Origin: Candidatus Binatia bacterium
GTDB lineage: Bacteria > Desulfobacterota > Binatia > UBA1149 > CAITLU01
Assembly (NCBI GenBank): GCA_036493895.1
Contig: DASXOZ010000013.1
Span: forward strand, 186,001 to 250,000
Direction: 5' to 3'
Length of the DNA stretch: 64,000 nucleotides
Part shown: in pieces, positions 52,238 to 61,273 of the stretch
Layout of the letters: each line of letters begins with the position of its first letter
Position numbering within the stretch: the first letter of the stretch is position 1
Notes under the pieces: generated by a model
Databases searched by the model: none
What the model was told of the DNA's origin: nothing
What the model saw: only the letters and a program-made list of their open reading frames with translations
Translations under genes and position numbers: made by a program

Positions 52238-53215
52238 ATGGAAACCGCCTTTACCCGCCTCGTCGGCTGCCGCCGGCCGCTGCAGCTTGCGTCGATGCCC
52301 GCCGTGGCGACCGTCGAGCTCGTCGCGGCAGTCGCTCGCGCCGGTGCGCTGGCGATGATGCCGGGCGTCGGCATTCCAGGCTCCCTGCTCGCACGACTGC
52401 TGGACGAAGCGGCCGACGCGGCGGGAACCAGGGTCGGCGTCAATTTCCTGATGCCTTTCGTCGATCGTGATGCGGTGCGGGCAGCGGCACCGAAGGCGCG
52501 CGTCGTCGAGTTCTTTTATGGCGATCCCGATGCGGATCTGGTCGCGATTGCGCACGACGCGGGAGCGCTGGCGAGCTGGCAGGTCGGCAGCGTGGAAGAA
52601 GCGACAGCGGCCGCGGCGGCAGGCTGCGACATGGTCGTCGCGCAGGGAACCGGCGCCGGAGGACACGTCCGCGGGCGCGGCGAGCTGTTGCCGCTCGTTG
52701 CGGCCGTGCTCGATGCCGTCGACGTCCCGGTGGTCGGGGCCGGCGGCATCGGCACCGCGCGCGACATGGCCGACGTCCTTTCGGCCGGTGCTTCGGCGGT
52801 TCGCGTCGGTACGAGGTTCATTGCGTCGCGCGAAGCGGGGGCCCATCCCGACTACGTTCGCGCGGTGGTGGCAGCCGGAGCCGGCGACACCGAGCTGACC
52901 GAAGCGTTTTCGGTAGGCTGGCCGGACGCGCTGCACAGGGTGCTGTCGTCGTGCGTGCGGGCGGCCGCATCGCTGGACGAAGAGCTCACGGGCGAAGACG
53001 TGCGCTACGGCGTGAAGTTTCCCATCCCGCGCTTTTCGACGTTTCCGCCGAGCCGCGACGCGACCGGCCGGATCGACGCGTTCGCGCTCTATGCCGGAGT
53101 GTCCGTCGCGGCGGTTCGCGACGTGCAGCCGGCGGCGGATATCGTCGCCGAGCTCTGCGACGGAGCCGAGAAGCTGCTCGGATCGCGCACGCGGACGACA
53201 AGGGAGGAATCATGA
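52238..53215 (+). CDS. Nitronate monooxygenase-like FMN enzyme
   Basis: The 325-residue TIM-barrel flavoprotein has the FMN phosphate/catalytic motif AQGTGAGGHVRG and PVVGAGGIGTARDMADVL, typical of nitronate monooxygenases (2-nitropropane dioxygenase family). It could detoxify nitronates or act on another enoyl-type substrate. Start ATG is 8 nt after the GFA stop. It overlaps the next membrane-protein gene (ATGA). Confidence 0.88.
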   Translation: METAFTRLVGCRRPLQLASMPAVATVELVAAVARAGALAMMPGVGIPGSLLARLLDEAADAAGTRVGVNFLMPFVDRDAVRAAAPKARVVEFFYGDPDADLVAIAHDAGALASWQVGSVEEATAAAAAGCDMVVAQGTGAGGHVRGRGELLPLVAAVLDAVDVPVVGAGGIGTARDMADVLSAGASAVRVGTRFIASREAGAHPDYVRAVVAAGAGDTELTEAFSVGWPDALHRVLSSCVRAAASLDEELTGEDVRYGVKFPIPRFSTFPPSRDATGRIDAFALYAGVSVAAVRDVQPAADIVAELCDGAEKLLGSRTRTTREES

Positions 53216-53634
53216 GGTCCCGCGAACAGTGCCTGAAGATCGCATTTGTCGCCGGCGCGATTACCGACGCTGCAGCGCTCGTGCCGATGCTGTACCCGCC
53301 GATGGCGAAGCTGCTGTGGGGCTTCGACGATACCGGCGGCCCCTACCTCTTCGCGATGGGATACGGTGCGTCGCTGATGGCAGCGTGGACGGTGCTGCTG
53401 GTGTGGGCGTGGCAGCGCCCCGTCGAGCGCGCGTTCGTCGCTGCGCTGACGGTGTTCGTGATCTATGGTCTCGTCGCAACCGAGATCTTTGCGGTGTTGT
53501 CGGGCGTTCTGCCTGCGTGGCGGATGATTCCGACGTGGATCCTGCAGGCTGGGCTGCTGGCGCTGTTCGTGCGCGGCTACCACCATTCGTGGTTTGCACG
53601 CGACACCGGCCAGGTACTGCCGGGCGGTGCGTGA
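53212..53634 (+). CDS. Small four-helix membrane protein
   Basis: The 140-residue protein has four predicted transmembrane helices (around 8-30, 45-66, 73-97, 106-122). ATG at 53212 overlaps the nitronate monooxygenase-like stop and has GGGAGGA upstream. I do not recognise a family. Co-translation with the flavoenzyme suggests they may act together. Confidence 0.75.
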   Translation: MRSREQCLKIAFVAGAITDAAALVPMLYPPMAKLLWGFDDTGGPYLFAMGYGASLMAAWTVLLVWAWQRPVERAFVAALTVFVIYGLVATEIFAVLSGVLPAWRMIPTWILQAGLLALFVRGYHHSWFARDTGQVLPGGA

Positions 53635-53649
53635 GCGGACCGCGGGCAC

Positions 53650-55017
53650 TCAGCTCGCGCCGGCGCGCGGCGCAGGGCCGGCGCCGAGGAACGGCATGAT
53701 CGCGGCCATCGGGTTGACCTGGGAATCCAGCGTCTTGCCGATCCCCGACAACAGCCCCATCACCCGCAGCACGAGCATCAGGTCGGACGGCGCGCGCACG
53801 ATCGGATTGGCGCGGATGGCCGCGAGAAGCTCGTTCTGGATGCGGTCGACCATCTCCTGGTTCGCGTAGGCGCGGCCCGACTGCAGCGCCTGGCCGAGGA
53901 AAAGCTCCCCGAGGGCGACGAAAGTGCTGTCGCCGCCGTCGCGAAGACGAAACCCGAGAGCGCGAAACGCCTCGCCGGTCGCGTGCGGGTCCTTGCCGAT
54001 GATCGCGACCGTCAGGCGAACGACGGCGTCCCTCAGCTCGGGCGTGAACTCCTTGGCCAGCCCGAGGTCGAGCACGACGAGCGTGAGGCCGGTCGCTTCC
54101 TTGCGCACGAGCAGGTTGCCGGGATGCGGATCGCCGTGGAAAAAACCGTGCTCGAGGATCTGCGTGACGCAGACCCGCGTCAGCAGCGCGGCGACTTCGT
54201 GCTTGTCGATTCCCTGCCGCGCGAGGGCCTCGAGATCGGTGATCTTCGTACCCTCGATGAAATCCATCGTCAGCACGTGGCGCGAAACGAGGTCATCGAC
54301 TGGCACCGGGAATTGCACCGACGGATCGCCGGCGAATTCCGCCGCAAAACGACGGGCGTTGGCGGCTTCGCGAATGAAATCGAGCTCGAGCGGGATCAGC
54401 GTGCGCACCTCGTGAAGGACGACGCGCATGTCGAAGGCCGGCTCGAGGCGCACGAGGAGGTTGACGAAGAACGTAAGGTTGGCAAGGTCGGTCGCGACGA
54501 CGCGCTCGATGTCGGGATACTGGATCTTGATCGCGACGTCCTGTCCTGCGAGCGTGCGCCCGCGGTGCACCTGGGCGAGCGACGCGGAGGCGATCGGCGT
54601 CGTTTCGATTTCGGCGTAGCACTGCTCGAGCGTACGGCCGAGCGAGCGCTCGACGTGAGGGCGAATCAATGCGAACGGCCGCGGCGGCACGCGGTCGTGC
54701 AACTCGCCGAGAACCTCGATGAAGCTGGGTGGCAGAACGTCGGCACGGCTGCCCATGAACTGGCAGACCTTGATCAGCAGGCCCTCGAGGCGGACGGCGG
54801 TATCGCGCAGGCGCCACGCTGCGCGGTGGTGCTGGCGGTCGTACCAGTCGGCCCTCTGGTTGCCGCCGGTCATCCGCCCGTACACCTGGCGGACCTTGTA
54901 GTCGGCGTAAACCGTGACGACGAGCCGCGCGACGAAGAGAAAACGGACGAAGCGAATTCCCGGCGGAAGCGGCAGAGGAGCCGGCGACAGGACCGGCGAA
55001 GGGATTCGGGAGCTCAA
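53650..55017 (-). CDS. ABC1/UbiB-family atypical kinase
   Basis: The 455-residue protein has ABC1-family motifs: an Ala/Ser loop IASASLAQVHRG, FFHGDPHPGN (catalytic loop) and VVLDLGLA (metal site). The usual KxGQ motif appears as K83-V-C85-Q86, with Cys in place of Gly. UbiB/COQ8 proteins have ATPase activity and support quinone biosynthesis or lipid handling. It lies 16 nt after ccmD on the same strand; a UbiA-type prenyltransferase gene is 5 kb away. Role in quinone synthesis is therefore plausible but unproved. Confidence 0.88.
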   Translation of the reverse strand: MSSRIPSPVLSPAPLPLPPGIRFVRFLFVARLVVTVYADYKVRQVYGRMTGGNQRADWYDRQHHRAAWRLRDTAVRLEGLLIKVCQFMGSRADVLPPSFIEVLGELHDRVPPRPFALIRPHVERSLGRTLEQCYAEIETTPIASASLAQVHRGRTLAGQDVAIKIQYPDIERVVATDLANLTFFVNLLVRLEPAFDMRVVLHEVRTLIPLELDFIREAANARRFAAEFAGDPSVQFPVPVDDLVSRHVLTMDFIEGTKITDLEALARQGIDKHEVAALLTRVCVTQILEHGFFHGDPHPGNLLVRKEATGLTLVVLDLGLAKEFTPELRDAVVRLTVAIIGKDPHATGEAFRALGFRLRDGGDSTFVALGELFLGQALQSGRAYANQEMVDRIQNELLAAIRANPIVRAPSDLMLVLRVMGLLSGIGKTLDSQVNPMAAIMPFLGAGPAPRAGAS

Positions 55018-55033
55018 GACCCGGCGGGCTCCG

Positions 55034-55228
55034 TCAACGGCGGGCCCGGTCGCGCTCGATCTCGTCGACGCGCTCGCGCAGCCTTCGCGTGGCGGTGGCC
55101 GTTTTCCACGCGTACGCGAAGACGAGCACGAAGATCAGGGCATAGGCCCAGCCGACATGGTGAAGCTGGCGCAGCGCGAGGTCTTCGGCGCCGACTGGGG
55201 CGGGCGCGGCCTCGGTAGTCTCGTTCAC
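55034..55228 (-). CDS. ccmD: Haem exporter subunit CcmD
   Basis: The 64-residue protein has one transmembrane helix (HHVGWAYALIFVLVFAYAW) and a charged coiled tail (RRLRERVDEIERDR), the layout of CcmD, which helps release holo-CcmE. The GTG at 55228 overlaps the ccmC stop (GTGA). Confidence 0.85.
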   Translation of the reverse strand: MNETTEAAPAPVGAEDLALRQLHHVGWAYALIFVLVFAYAWKTATATRRLRERVDEIERDRARR

Positions 55229-55965
55229 GTGGAAGCACTCCGTTGGGAAAGGACGCTGCGGCTCATCGCGTACTGCTCCTCGTCGCGCAGGTCCGCTTCG
55301 AGAAGCTCGATCCGCTCCTGGCTGCGCAGCTGGGACAGGCGCATGGCCCACAGCCACAGCACGAGGCCGAGATGGGCCGCGAAACCGAGCATCAGCGCGG
55401 TGACCATGCGCGGATCGTCGATGCCGCCGTTGGGATTGCCGACGATCTGCGGGTGAATCGAACGGAAAAGACGCGTGGCCATCATCACCAGCGGCATGTT
55501 CACCGCTCCGACGATGGCAAGCACTGCCGCGTAGCGCGGCGCCATCTCGTTGTCGCGCGCGAACACGCGCAGCATCACGTAGGACGCGAACACGAGCCAC
55601 AGCACGAGGAACGTCGTGAGGCGCGGGTCGCCGGTCCACCAGGCCCCCCAGGCGGTGTGCGCCCAGATGCACCCGGTCACCAGCACGATGGTCGCAAACA
55701 GCATTCCGACCGAAACTGCCGCGTGCGCGGCATGATCCCACTGGCTGCCGCGGGTGCGCAGATATCCGATGCTCGCGACGCCGGCGATGCCGAACGCGAG
55801 GAAGCAGGCGGTCGCCGCCGGAACGTGCCAGTAAAAGATGCGCTGGCTGAGCCCGAGCATCTTGTCCGAGGGCACCCAGAAGAAAATGGCCGCGAGCGAG
55901 GCCAGCCCGAACGCGAATGTGACGATGGGCGTGATGCGAAGCAGCCAGCGTTCGAGGGTGTCCAT
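55225..55965 (-). CDS. ccmC: Haem handling protein CcmC
   Basis: The 246-residue six-helix inner-membrane protein has the tryptophan-rich haem-binding loop WAHTAWGAWWTGDPRLT, and histidines in FYWHVPAA and SIHPQIVG that serve as haem ligands in the family. CcmC attaches haem to CcmE. The start is the ATG at 55965, preceded by a tandem 13-bp repeat that repeats the AGGA sequence. CcmE, F, G and H are not in the window. Confidence 0.92.
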   Translation of the reverse strand: MDTLERWLLRITPIVTFAFGLASLAAIFFWVPSDKMLGLSQRIFYWHVPAATACFLAFGIAGVASIGYLRTRGSQWDHAAHAAVSVGMLFATIVLVTGCIWAHTAWGAWWTGDPRLTTFLVLWLVFASYVMLRVFARDNEMAPRYAAVLAIVGAVNMPLVMMATRLFRSIHPQIVGNPNGGIDDPRMVTALMLGFAAHLGLVLWLWAMRLSQLRSQERIELLEADLRDEEQYAMSRSVLSQRSAST

Positions 55966-55967
55966 GC

Positions 55968-56025
55968 TGATGTTCCTGGCCGATGATCTTGGCTGATGAT
56001 CCTGGCCGATGATCCGTGTCCTGGC
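55968..56025 (-). repeat. 13-bp tandem repeat over the ccmC ribosome-binding region
   Basis: Read toward ccmC, units of the form GCCAGGATCATC(A/G) occur about four times in a row with small changes. Each carries CCAGGA- or CCAAGA-like Shine-Dalgarno material, the last (AGGA) being 8 nt from the ATG. Copy number changes here could alter ccmC expression. Confidence 0.75.
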
Positions 56026-56123
56026 CGCGCGTCCGGGGAGCTGCGGCCTGCCGCAGTGTGCTGGGGGCCGGGTGTCGAGTCCACCGTCGCGCCGTCGTGG
56101 CTCTGCCCGGGAGCGCCGCGCCG

Positions 56124-56783
56124 TCAGTCCACGAGCACGAACTCGAACAGCATCCAGCCTCCGGTCACCATCACGACGTCGAACCCGGCGATGATGTCGA
56201 CGCGCATGCCGAGAGCCGCCAGGCCGGAGCCGCCGAGTACCATCTGCGTGGCCTGGGCCGCCGCGATCAGCAGCGGAATCTGCAGCGGAAGCACGAGCAG
56301 CGGCAGAACCATCTCTCGCGCGCGAGTGCCGAGTGCGGCAAGGGCGAACAAAGTTCCCGTTGCTGCGATGCCGATCGTCCCTCCGGCGACGACGACGAGG
56401 AGGCCGGCGACGTTGGCGCCGAGCCAGACGCCGTACATCAGCGAGAATACCGGCAGCAGCAGTAGCTCGAACGCGACGAGCAGCAGCAGGTTGACCGCCA
56501 GCTTGGCAAGGTAGATCGACCCGCGGTCCATCGGGGACGTCATCAGTCCTTCGATGCACGAGCCTTCGCGCTCGACGAGGAACGTGCGGCCGAGCGAGAG
56601 CACGGACGCGAACAGGATCGAAACCCACAGGATTCCCGCCGCGAACCGGCCGGTTTCCTCGGGCTTCAGCGCGAGCGAGAAATCGAAGATCACGAGTACG
56701 AGAAGGCCGAGCACGAACAGCGCCGGCAGCGTCTCGCGCGAGCGCGCTTCGAGCACGAGATCCTTCCACACCAGCGCCAGCAT
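56124..56783 (-). CDS. ccmB: Haem exporter permease CcmB
   Basis: The 219-residue protein has six predicted helices and the CcmB features LVWKDLVLEARSRE at the start, FLVEREGSCIEGL and MTSPMDRGSIYLAKL. It is the membrane subunit of the CcmABC(D) ABC transporter. ATG at 56783 fits the family length; ATG at 56816 would overlap ccmA. Confidence 0.92.
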   Translation of the reverse strand: MLALVWKDLVLEARSRETLPALFVLGLLVLVIFDFSLALKPEETGRFAAGILWVSILFASVLSLGRTFLVEREGSCIEGLMTSPMDRGSIYLAKLAVNLLLLVAFELLLLPVFSLMYGVWLGANVAGLLVVVAGGTIGIAATGTLFALAALGTRAREMVLPLLVLPLQIPLLIAAAQATQMVLGGSGLAALGMRVDIIAGFDVVMVTGGWMLFEFVLVD

Positions 56784-56802
56784 CGCGTATCCCGACGCCG
56801 CT

Positions 56803-57525
56803 TCACGCGGCGGCAAGGGCCTCCGAGTAACGAAGCGCCATCGACGCCGCGTCGGGCGGGGCCGCGTCGCCGCTGTCCCACACGATGCGGCCGCGGCCGA
56901 GCACGACGGCGCGGTCCGCCGATTGCAGCGCCCTTTCGATGTCGTGCGTGGCCATCAGTACGGTGACGCCGTCGTTCGCCAGCGATGCCAGGATGCGCGC
57001 GAGAACTGCCGCGCCCTCGGGGTCGAGACCCGTCAGCGGCTCGTCCAGCAGCAGCAGCTCGGGGCGGTGCAGCAGCGCACGCGCCAGCGCGAGGCGCTGC
57101 AGCATTCCCCGCGAGTACGCGCCGGCGCGGCGGCCGGCCGCGTGCCCGAGGCCGACATCGGCGATCAGCTCGTCCACCCGCCCTTTGTCGACGACGCCGA
57201 ACAATCGCGCGTAGAACGCGAGGTTCTCGCGCGCGTCGAGGTCGCGGTACAGGAACCCGTCGTGGCCAAGGTAGCCGATGCGTCGGCGCAGCGCCGCGTC
57301 GGGCGGAAGCGGCTGACCGAGCACGAACGCCGATCCGGACTGGGCGCGCAGCAGGCCCGCCAGCGTGCGAAGCAGCGTGCTCTTGCCGGCGCCGTTCGGG
57401 CCGAAGAGCGCGACGCACTGTCCGCGGCGAACTTCGAGGTCGACGCCGCGCAGCACCGGTTGGGCGCCGAATCGGCGAGAGAGTGCGCGCAGCGATACGG
57501 CGGCGCCTGGCGCTTGCGAGCTCAC
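56803..57525 (-). CDS. ccmA: Haem exporter ATPase CcmA
   Basis: The 240-residue ABC ATPase has Walker A GPNGAGKST (42-50), signature YSRGMLQRLALARAL and Walker B LLLLDEPLTGLD. It powers release of holo-CcmE from CcmC. It begins with a GTG at 57525, 20 nt downstream of the nucleotidyltransferase-like gene, so the two are probably co-transcribed. Confidence 0.92.
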   Translation of the reverse strand: MSSQAPGAAVSLRALSRRFGAQPVLRGVDLEVRRGQCVALFGPNGAGKSTLLRTLAGLLRAQSGSAFVLGQPLPPDAALRRRIGYLGHDGFLYRDLDARENLAFYARLFGVVDKGRVDELIADVGLGHAAGRRAGAYSRGMLQRLALARALLHRPELLLLDEPLTGLDPEGAAVLARILASLANDGVTVLMATHDIERALQSADRAVVLGRGRIVWDSGDAAPPDAASMALRYSEALAAA

Positions 57526-57545
57526 GCGCTGGGTCGTCCCTTGTT

Positions 57546-58778
57546 TCAGGCAGCCTTTCCCAGCGCCATCGTGCGGCCGTCGTCGCGAGGCCTGGTGATC
57601 AGCCACAGCACGTAGAAAAGGTGACTGGCCAGCGCAGCGGCCCACAGGAAAAGATCGAGGCGGCCGGCGGCCGCGGCGAACAGCAGCGCGTAAGCCACTC
57701 CGTCTCGCTGAACGAAGCGCGAAACGAACTCGTCGCCCGTAGCCGATGCGGACTCGCCGCCCGGGCGGCGCTCGCCGCGCTGCGATGCAGCCTGGCGTGA
57801 CAGCCAGGAGTCGCGCAGCACGAAGACGTACGCGATGCCGGTGCTGACGAGTACGCCGACCGTCGCGACTACCGCCAGCGCGACCGCACCGTGGCCCCTG
57901 GCCGGCCCTCCCGCCAGGCTCCACAGCAGCGCGATGTGGAGCACCGTGTCGCCCGCGAGGTCGAGCTTTTCGCGAACATCGCCGTCGGCGAAGCTCGCGC
58001 GCGCGAGCACGATGCCGGCGGCACCGACGATGCGGGCCGCAAGGTACAGCAGTGCGCCGGAGACTCCGGCAGCGTAGCTTCCGCTCTCGATGATCCACGC
58101 GGCGGCAAGGCCGATCACGAGCTTGATCGCCGAGATGCCGGCGGGTCCGAGGGCGGTGTCGTTGAAGCGGCGCGCAAGAAGCGGGGCAAGGGTCGGTCGC
58201 AGCCGCAGCAGCGGCAGCAGCTGCGGCGGGCCGAACAGCGTTTCGATCAGCTTTTCTTCGGCATGCGCGGTCGAGACGTTGTCGCTCAGCCTCTGCTCGC
58301 TGTGCGCGTCGAGATCGAGCGTGGCCTCCGGCCCGACGAGCAGGCCGGACAGCGCTGCGGCGGCCGAGGTGGTTCCGAGGCGCAATGCAATGTCGACGGC
58401 GTCTTCGCGAGTGACGCGCGCGATCGGAACCGACACGCAGCCGCGCTCGCAGACGCGGCCGAGCAGCACCGGCTCGCTCGCATCGCGGATCGCGACGACG
58501 GCCGCGATCGCGAGGTACCATTCGGCTGCAACCAGCAGCATCGTGCTCTCGCCGAAACCGAACTCGGCGACGAAGCGGTCGGCGGGAATGCAGAGGGCGT
58601 CGGGCTCGACGATGCCGCGGATCTCGGCGCCGAGCGCGCGGCGCTCGGGCGGGTAGACGACGACGACGCCGAGCCCCAGCATGCGCGCCGCGTGGACGTG
58701 GCGCAGCACCGAAGGCACGCCGGCCAGCTTGGCCAGCGCACCCCTTCCGCTGACGAGCACGACCAGTGTCTCGGACAT
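57546..58778 (-). CDS. Fused nucleotidyltransferase-like / CDP-alcohol phosphotransferase-like protein
   Basis: The 410-residue protein begins like a sugar/alcohol-phosphate nucleotidyltransferase (LVSGRGALAKLAGVPSVLRH). From about residue 215 it has several hydrophobic helices with EKLDLAGDTVLH, the D...D end of the CDP-alcohol phosphatidyltransferase motif, but the DGxxAR half is degenerate. Such fusions make phospho-diester lipids such as inositol-type ones. Whether both halves are active is unclear. It heads the ccmABCD operon, an unexpected neighbour. Confidence 0.6.
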   Translation of the reverse strand: MSETLVVLVSGRGALAKLAGVPSVLRHVHAARMLGLGVVVVYPPERRALGAEIRGIVEPDALCIPADRFVAEFGFGESTMLLVAAEWYLAIAAVVAIRDASEPVLLGRVCERGCVSVPIARVTREDAVDIALRLGTTSAAAALSGLLVGPEATLDLDAHSEQRLSDNVSTAHAEEKLIETLFGPPQLLPLLRLRPTLAPLLARRFNDTALGPAGISAIKLVIGLAAAWIIESGSYAAGVSGALLYLAARIVGAAGIVLARASFADGDVREKLDLAGDTVLHIALLWSLAGGPARGHGAVALAVVATVGVLVSTGIAYVFVLRDSWLSRQAASQRGERRPGGESASATGDEFVSRFVQRDGVAYALLFAAAAGRLDLFLWAAALASHLFYVLWLITRPRDDGRTMALGKAA

Positions 58779-58926
58779 CGCAGCATCTATATCGGCCCGC
58801 GGCCGGGTAATCGAACGGAAAATCGGGGCTTTCGCCGGGCGCTGCTACTGCTCGGGGCCACGATCGTCGCCCCTGCTGCTGCCGGGGAAACGTTCGTTGA
58901 CCCTCCTCTGCCCGGAGCAACGTTCG

Positions 58927-59961
58927 TCACGACCCCGCGGCGGGCCAGGAACCGGTATCGCGCAGCTGGCTGGCCTGCTGCGGATCCGACCAGCGCAGCG
59001 GCAGCGCCGAGCGGGCCAGTCGTCCGCCGCGGGCGGTGATCTCGACGAGGCGCTGCGCCTTCGCGAACGCCGCGACTTCGGGACCTTCCCAAAGGATGCG
59101 CGCGCTGCCGGCGATCTGCAGCACGTCGCCGCTGCGATAGTCGACGAAGAGAAGCCCGGCGCACGGATTTACCGTCAGGTTGCCGAGAGTGTTGAACAGG
59201 AAGTTGCCGCGAAAATCCGGAAACGTGAGCACGCTGGCGCCGCCCTGTTCGGTCACTCGCACGAAACCCGGCTTGCCGCCGCGATGCGAGACGTCGACGC
59301 CGTCGGAGCCGCCGCTGCGCGCCCGCGCTGCCGCCGATGCGATGAAGAACGTATCGGCGCTCCGCACCAGCGCGAGCGATGCCTCGCCGAGCGCGGCGCC
59401 AAGCGGTTCGTCGGGCGAAGCATCGTCGGCGCGATGAGGTTCAGCCTGCGCGTCGCCGCTCGCGCTTCTCGCACTGCTGGAAGGATCGCGCGTCCACTCG
59501 GGCCGCCGCGCCTGGATGTACTGGGGACAGTTGCCGAAGCTCTGGTCGACGCGAACCGTGAAACCGGCGGGATCCGCAGCGACGACGGTTCCGTTCATGC
59601 GATTGCGCCGTCGCGTCGCCGGCTCGATGCCGAGAAGCCCGAGCGGAGCGCCGGCCGACAGGTGCGCGGCAAGAGGGTCGTGCGTGGCGGGACTGGCGTC
59701 GATGCGAAGGTGCTTCTCGTCGAGCGCGTGCACGAAACCGGGCCAGCCCGCGACGATCGAGGCCCACGGTCGTCCGCTGGCGTCGACGCTGCCGACCAGC
59801 AACGTCGGCAGCCTCTCGAAGAACTGGCGGTGCTCGATCGGCATGGCATCGCGAATGATCGCCGCGCCTATCTGCTCGATGCGCTCGCGCACGCCGACCC
59901 GCTCCTGCACGGCGAGCTCGCCCTCGTGGAACACTTCCCGCGGGTCGTCGCTGTCTGCCAT
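58927..59961 (-). CDS. PPOX-family flavin-binding protein
   Basis: The 344-residue protein shows two split-barrel pyridoxamine-phosphate-oxidase-like halves: LLVGSVDASGRPWASIVAGWPGF, with a later PDFRGNFLFNTLGNLTVNP and LFVDYRSGDVLQIAG. PPOX-type flavoproteins bind FMN, F420 or haem. No clear substrate. An Ala/Ser-rich linker separates the halves. A promoter for it and the divergent UbiA-type gene should lie at 59962-60044. Confidence 0.8.
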   Translation of the reverse strand: MADSDDPREVFHEGELAVQERVGVRERIEQIGAAIIRDAMPIEHRQFFERLPTLLVGSVDASGRPWASIVAGWPGFVHALDEKHLRIDASPATHDPLAAHLSAGAPLGLLGIEPATRRRNRMNGTVVAADPAGFTVRVDQSFGNCPQYIQARRPEWTRDPSSSARSASGDAQAEPHRADDASPDEPLGAALGEASLALVRSADTFFIASAAARARSGGSDGVDVSHRGGKPGFVRVTEQGGASVLTFPDFRGNFLFNTLGNLTVNPCAGLLFVDYRSGDVLQIAGSARILWEGPEVAAFAKAQRLVEITARGGRLARSALPLRWSDPQQASQLRDTGSWPAAGS

Positions 59962-60044
59962 CCCCGCCGATTACGCGGCGGGGCCGTATTGCGCAAGAAC
60001 GGCCCGCGTTTGCTCAAATTCGCCTCGTCCGCGAAACTCCGGCC

Positions 60045-61064
60045 ATGAGCGCAAGGTCGTCCGTATTGTCGAACTGGGGAGCGGTAATCTCGACGCAGAA
60101 CCTGCCGGAGGGAGCCGAAATGGACCTCGGCTCGCGCTGGCTGCTGATCATCCGCGCCAGCGTGTTCCCGATGACGCTGTTCTCGGGCCTGATCGGCGGC
60201 CTGCTGGCCGCGCGCGCCCCCGACGCGAATTTCGGCTGTCTTGCGCTCGCGGTCTTCGGGCTGGTCATCGCGCACAGCGCGAACAACATGATCAACGACT
60301 ACTTCGACGTGGTCGGCGGCGTCGACACCGAAGGCTACGTGCGCACCCAGTACGCGCCGCATCCGATCCTTTCGGGACTGATTTCGACGACCGGCCTTCT
60401 GCTGGCGATCCTGGCCGCGAACCTCGTCGATCTCTGGATTCTCGTCGAGCTCGTGAAGATCCGCGGCCCTCTCGTCGTGTTCTTCGCGCTCGCGGGACTG
60501 TTCATCAGCGTGTTCTACGTTGCGCCGCCGCTGAAACTGAAGCACCGCGGGCTCGGCGAGCCGGGCGTTGCGATCGTGTGGGGTCCGCTGATGATCGGCG
60601 GCACGTACTTCGTGACGACCGGGCATGCCCCGCTGTGGGTCTTTCTCGCTTCGCTTCCGTACGCGATGCTCGTCGCGACGGTGCTGTTCGGAAAGCACGT
60701 CGACAAGCACGATTCGGACAAGGCCAAGGGCATCCGCACCCTGCCGGTGATCCTCGGCAAGGAAGAGGCGCTGCGCTGGACGCGCACGATGATGGTGCTG
60801 TTCTTCCCGCTCGTCGTTGCGCTCGTGATCACCGGTGCAGTCGGGCTGTGGTGCCTGCTCGTGCTGCTCGCGGTGCCGCGCCTTCTCGAGACGCTCGAGA
60901 CGTTCCGCAAGCCTCCGCCTCCGCAGCCTCCGCCTGGCTACCCTCTGTGGCCGCTGTGGTACGTCGCGTGGGCCTTCCGGCTCACGCGCCGCGCCGGTGG
61001 CCTTTTCGTGCTCGGGCTGCTGCTCGACGCGATCATCCCGCTGCACCTGTCGCTGCACGCCTGA
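60045..61064 (+). CDS. UbiA-superfamily prenyltransferase (MenA-like)
   Basis: The 339-residue membrane protein has the two Mg-diphosphate motifs: N84-D85-x2-D88-x5-D94 in MINDYFDVVGGVD, and KHVDKHDSDKAKG. It would attach a polyprenyl chain to an aromatic acceptor, such as a menaquinone or ubiquinone precursor. A proline-rich insert (RKPPPPQPPPGY) near the C-terminus is unusual. Start ATG at 60045 or Met26 (60120). Confidence 0.85.
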   Translation: MSARSSVLSNWGAVISTQNLPEGAEMDLGSRWLLIIRASVFPMTLFSGLIGGLLAARAPDANFGCLALAVFGLVIAHSANNMINDYFDVVGGVDTEGYVRTQYAPHPILSGLISTTGLLLAILAANLVDLWILVELVKIRGPLVVFFALAGLFISVFYVAPPLKLKHRGLGEPGVAIVWGPLMIGGTYFVTTGHAPLWVFLASLPYAMLVATVLFGKHVDKHDSDKAKGIRTLPVILGKEEALRWTRTMMVLFFPLVVALVITGAVGLWCLLVLLAVPRLLETLETFRKPPPPQPPPGYPLWPLWYVAWAFRLTRRAGGLFVLGLLLDAIIPLHLSLHA

Positions 61065-61273
61065 CGCGCTCTTCGGCTCACTCGCGCGTCTGCCCGAAGC
61101 ACAGGCGCTGCCGCACGAGCGGGCAGCCGTGTTGCCTCCGGCACGAGGCGACAGTGTCCGCGGCTACCCTTGTCAGGCGGCGCCAACGCGGCGAATCTCC
61201 AGCAGCTTCGCGTGACGGCGCGGCGCCGGCCGATGTCCGAGGGCAGTGGCATGCCCGTTGCTGCTCCACATGC

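Noticed and set aside
58850..58926. Two AACGTTCGT copies between genes as a protein-binding site
   Set aside because: Only two short copies in non-promoter position downstream of a gene; insufficient support.
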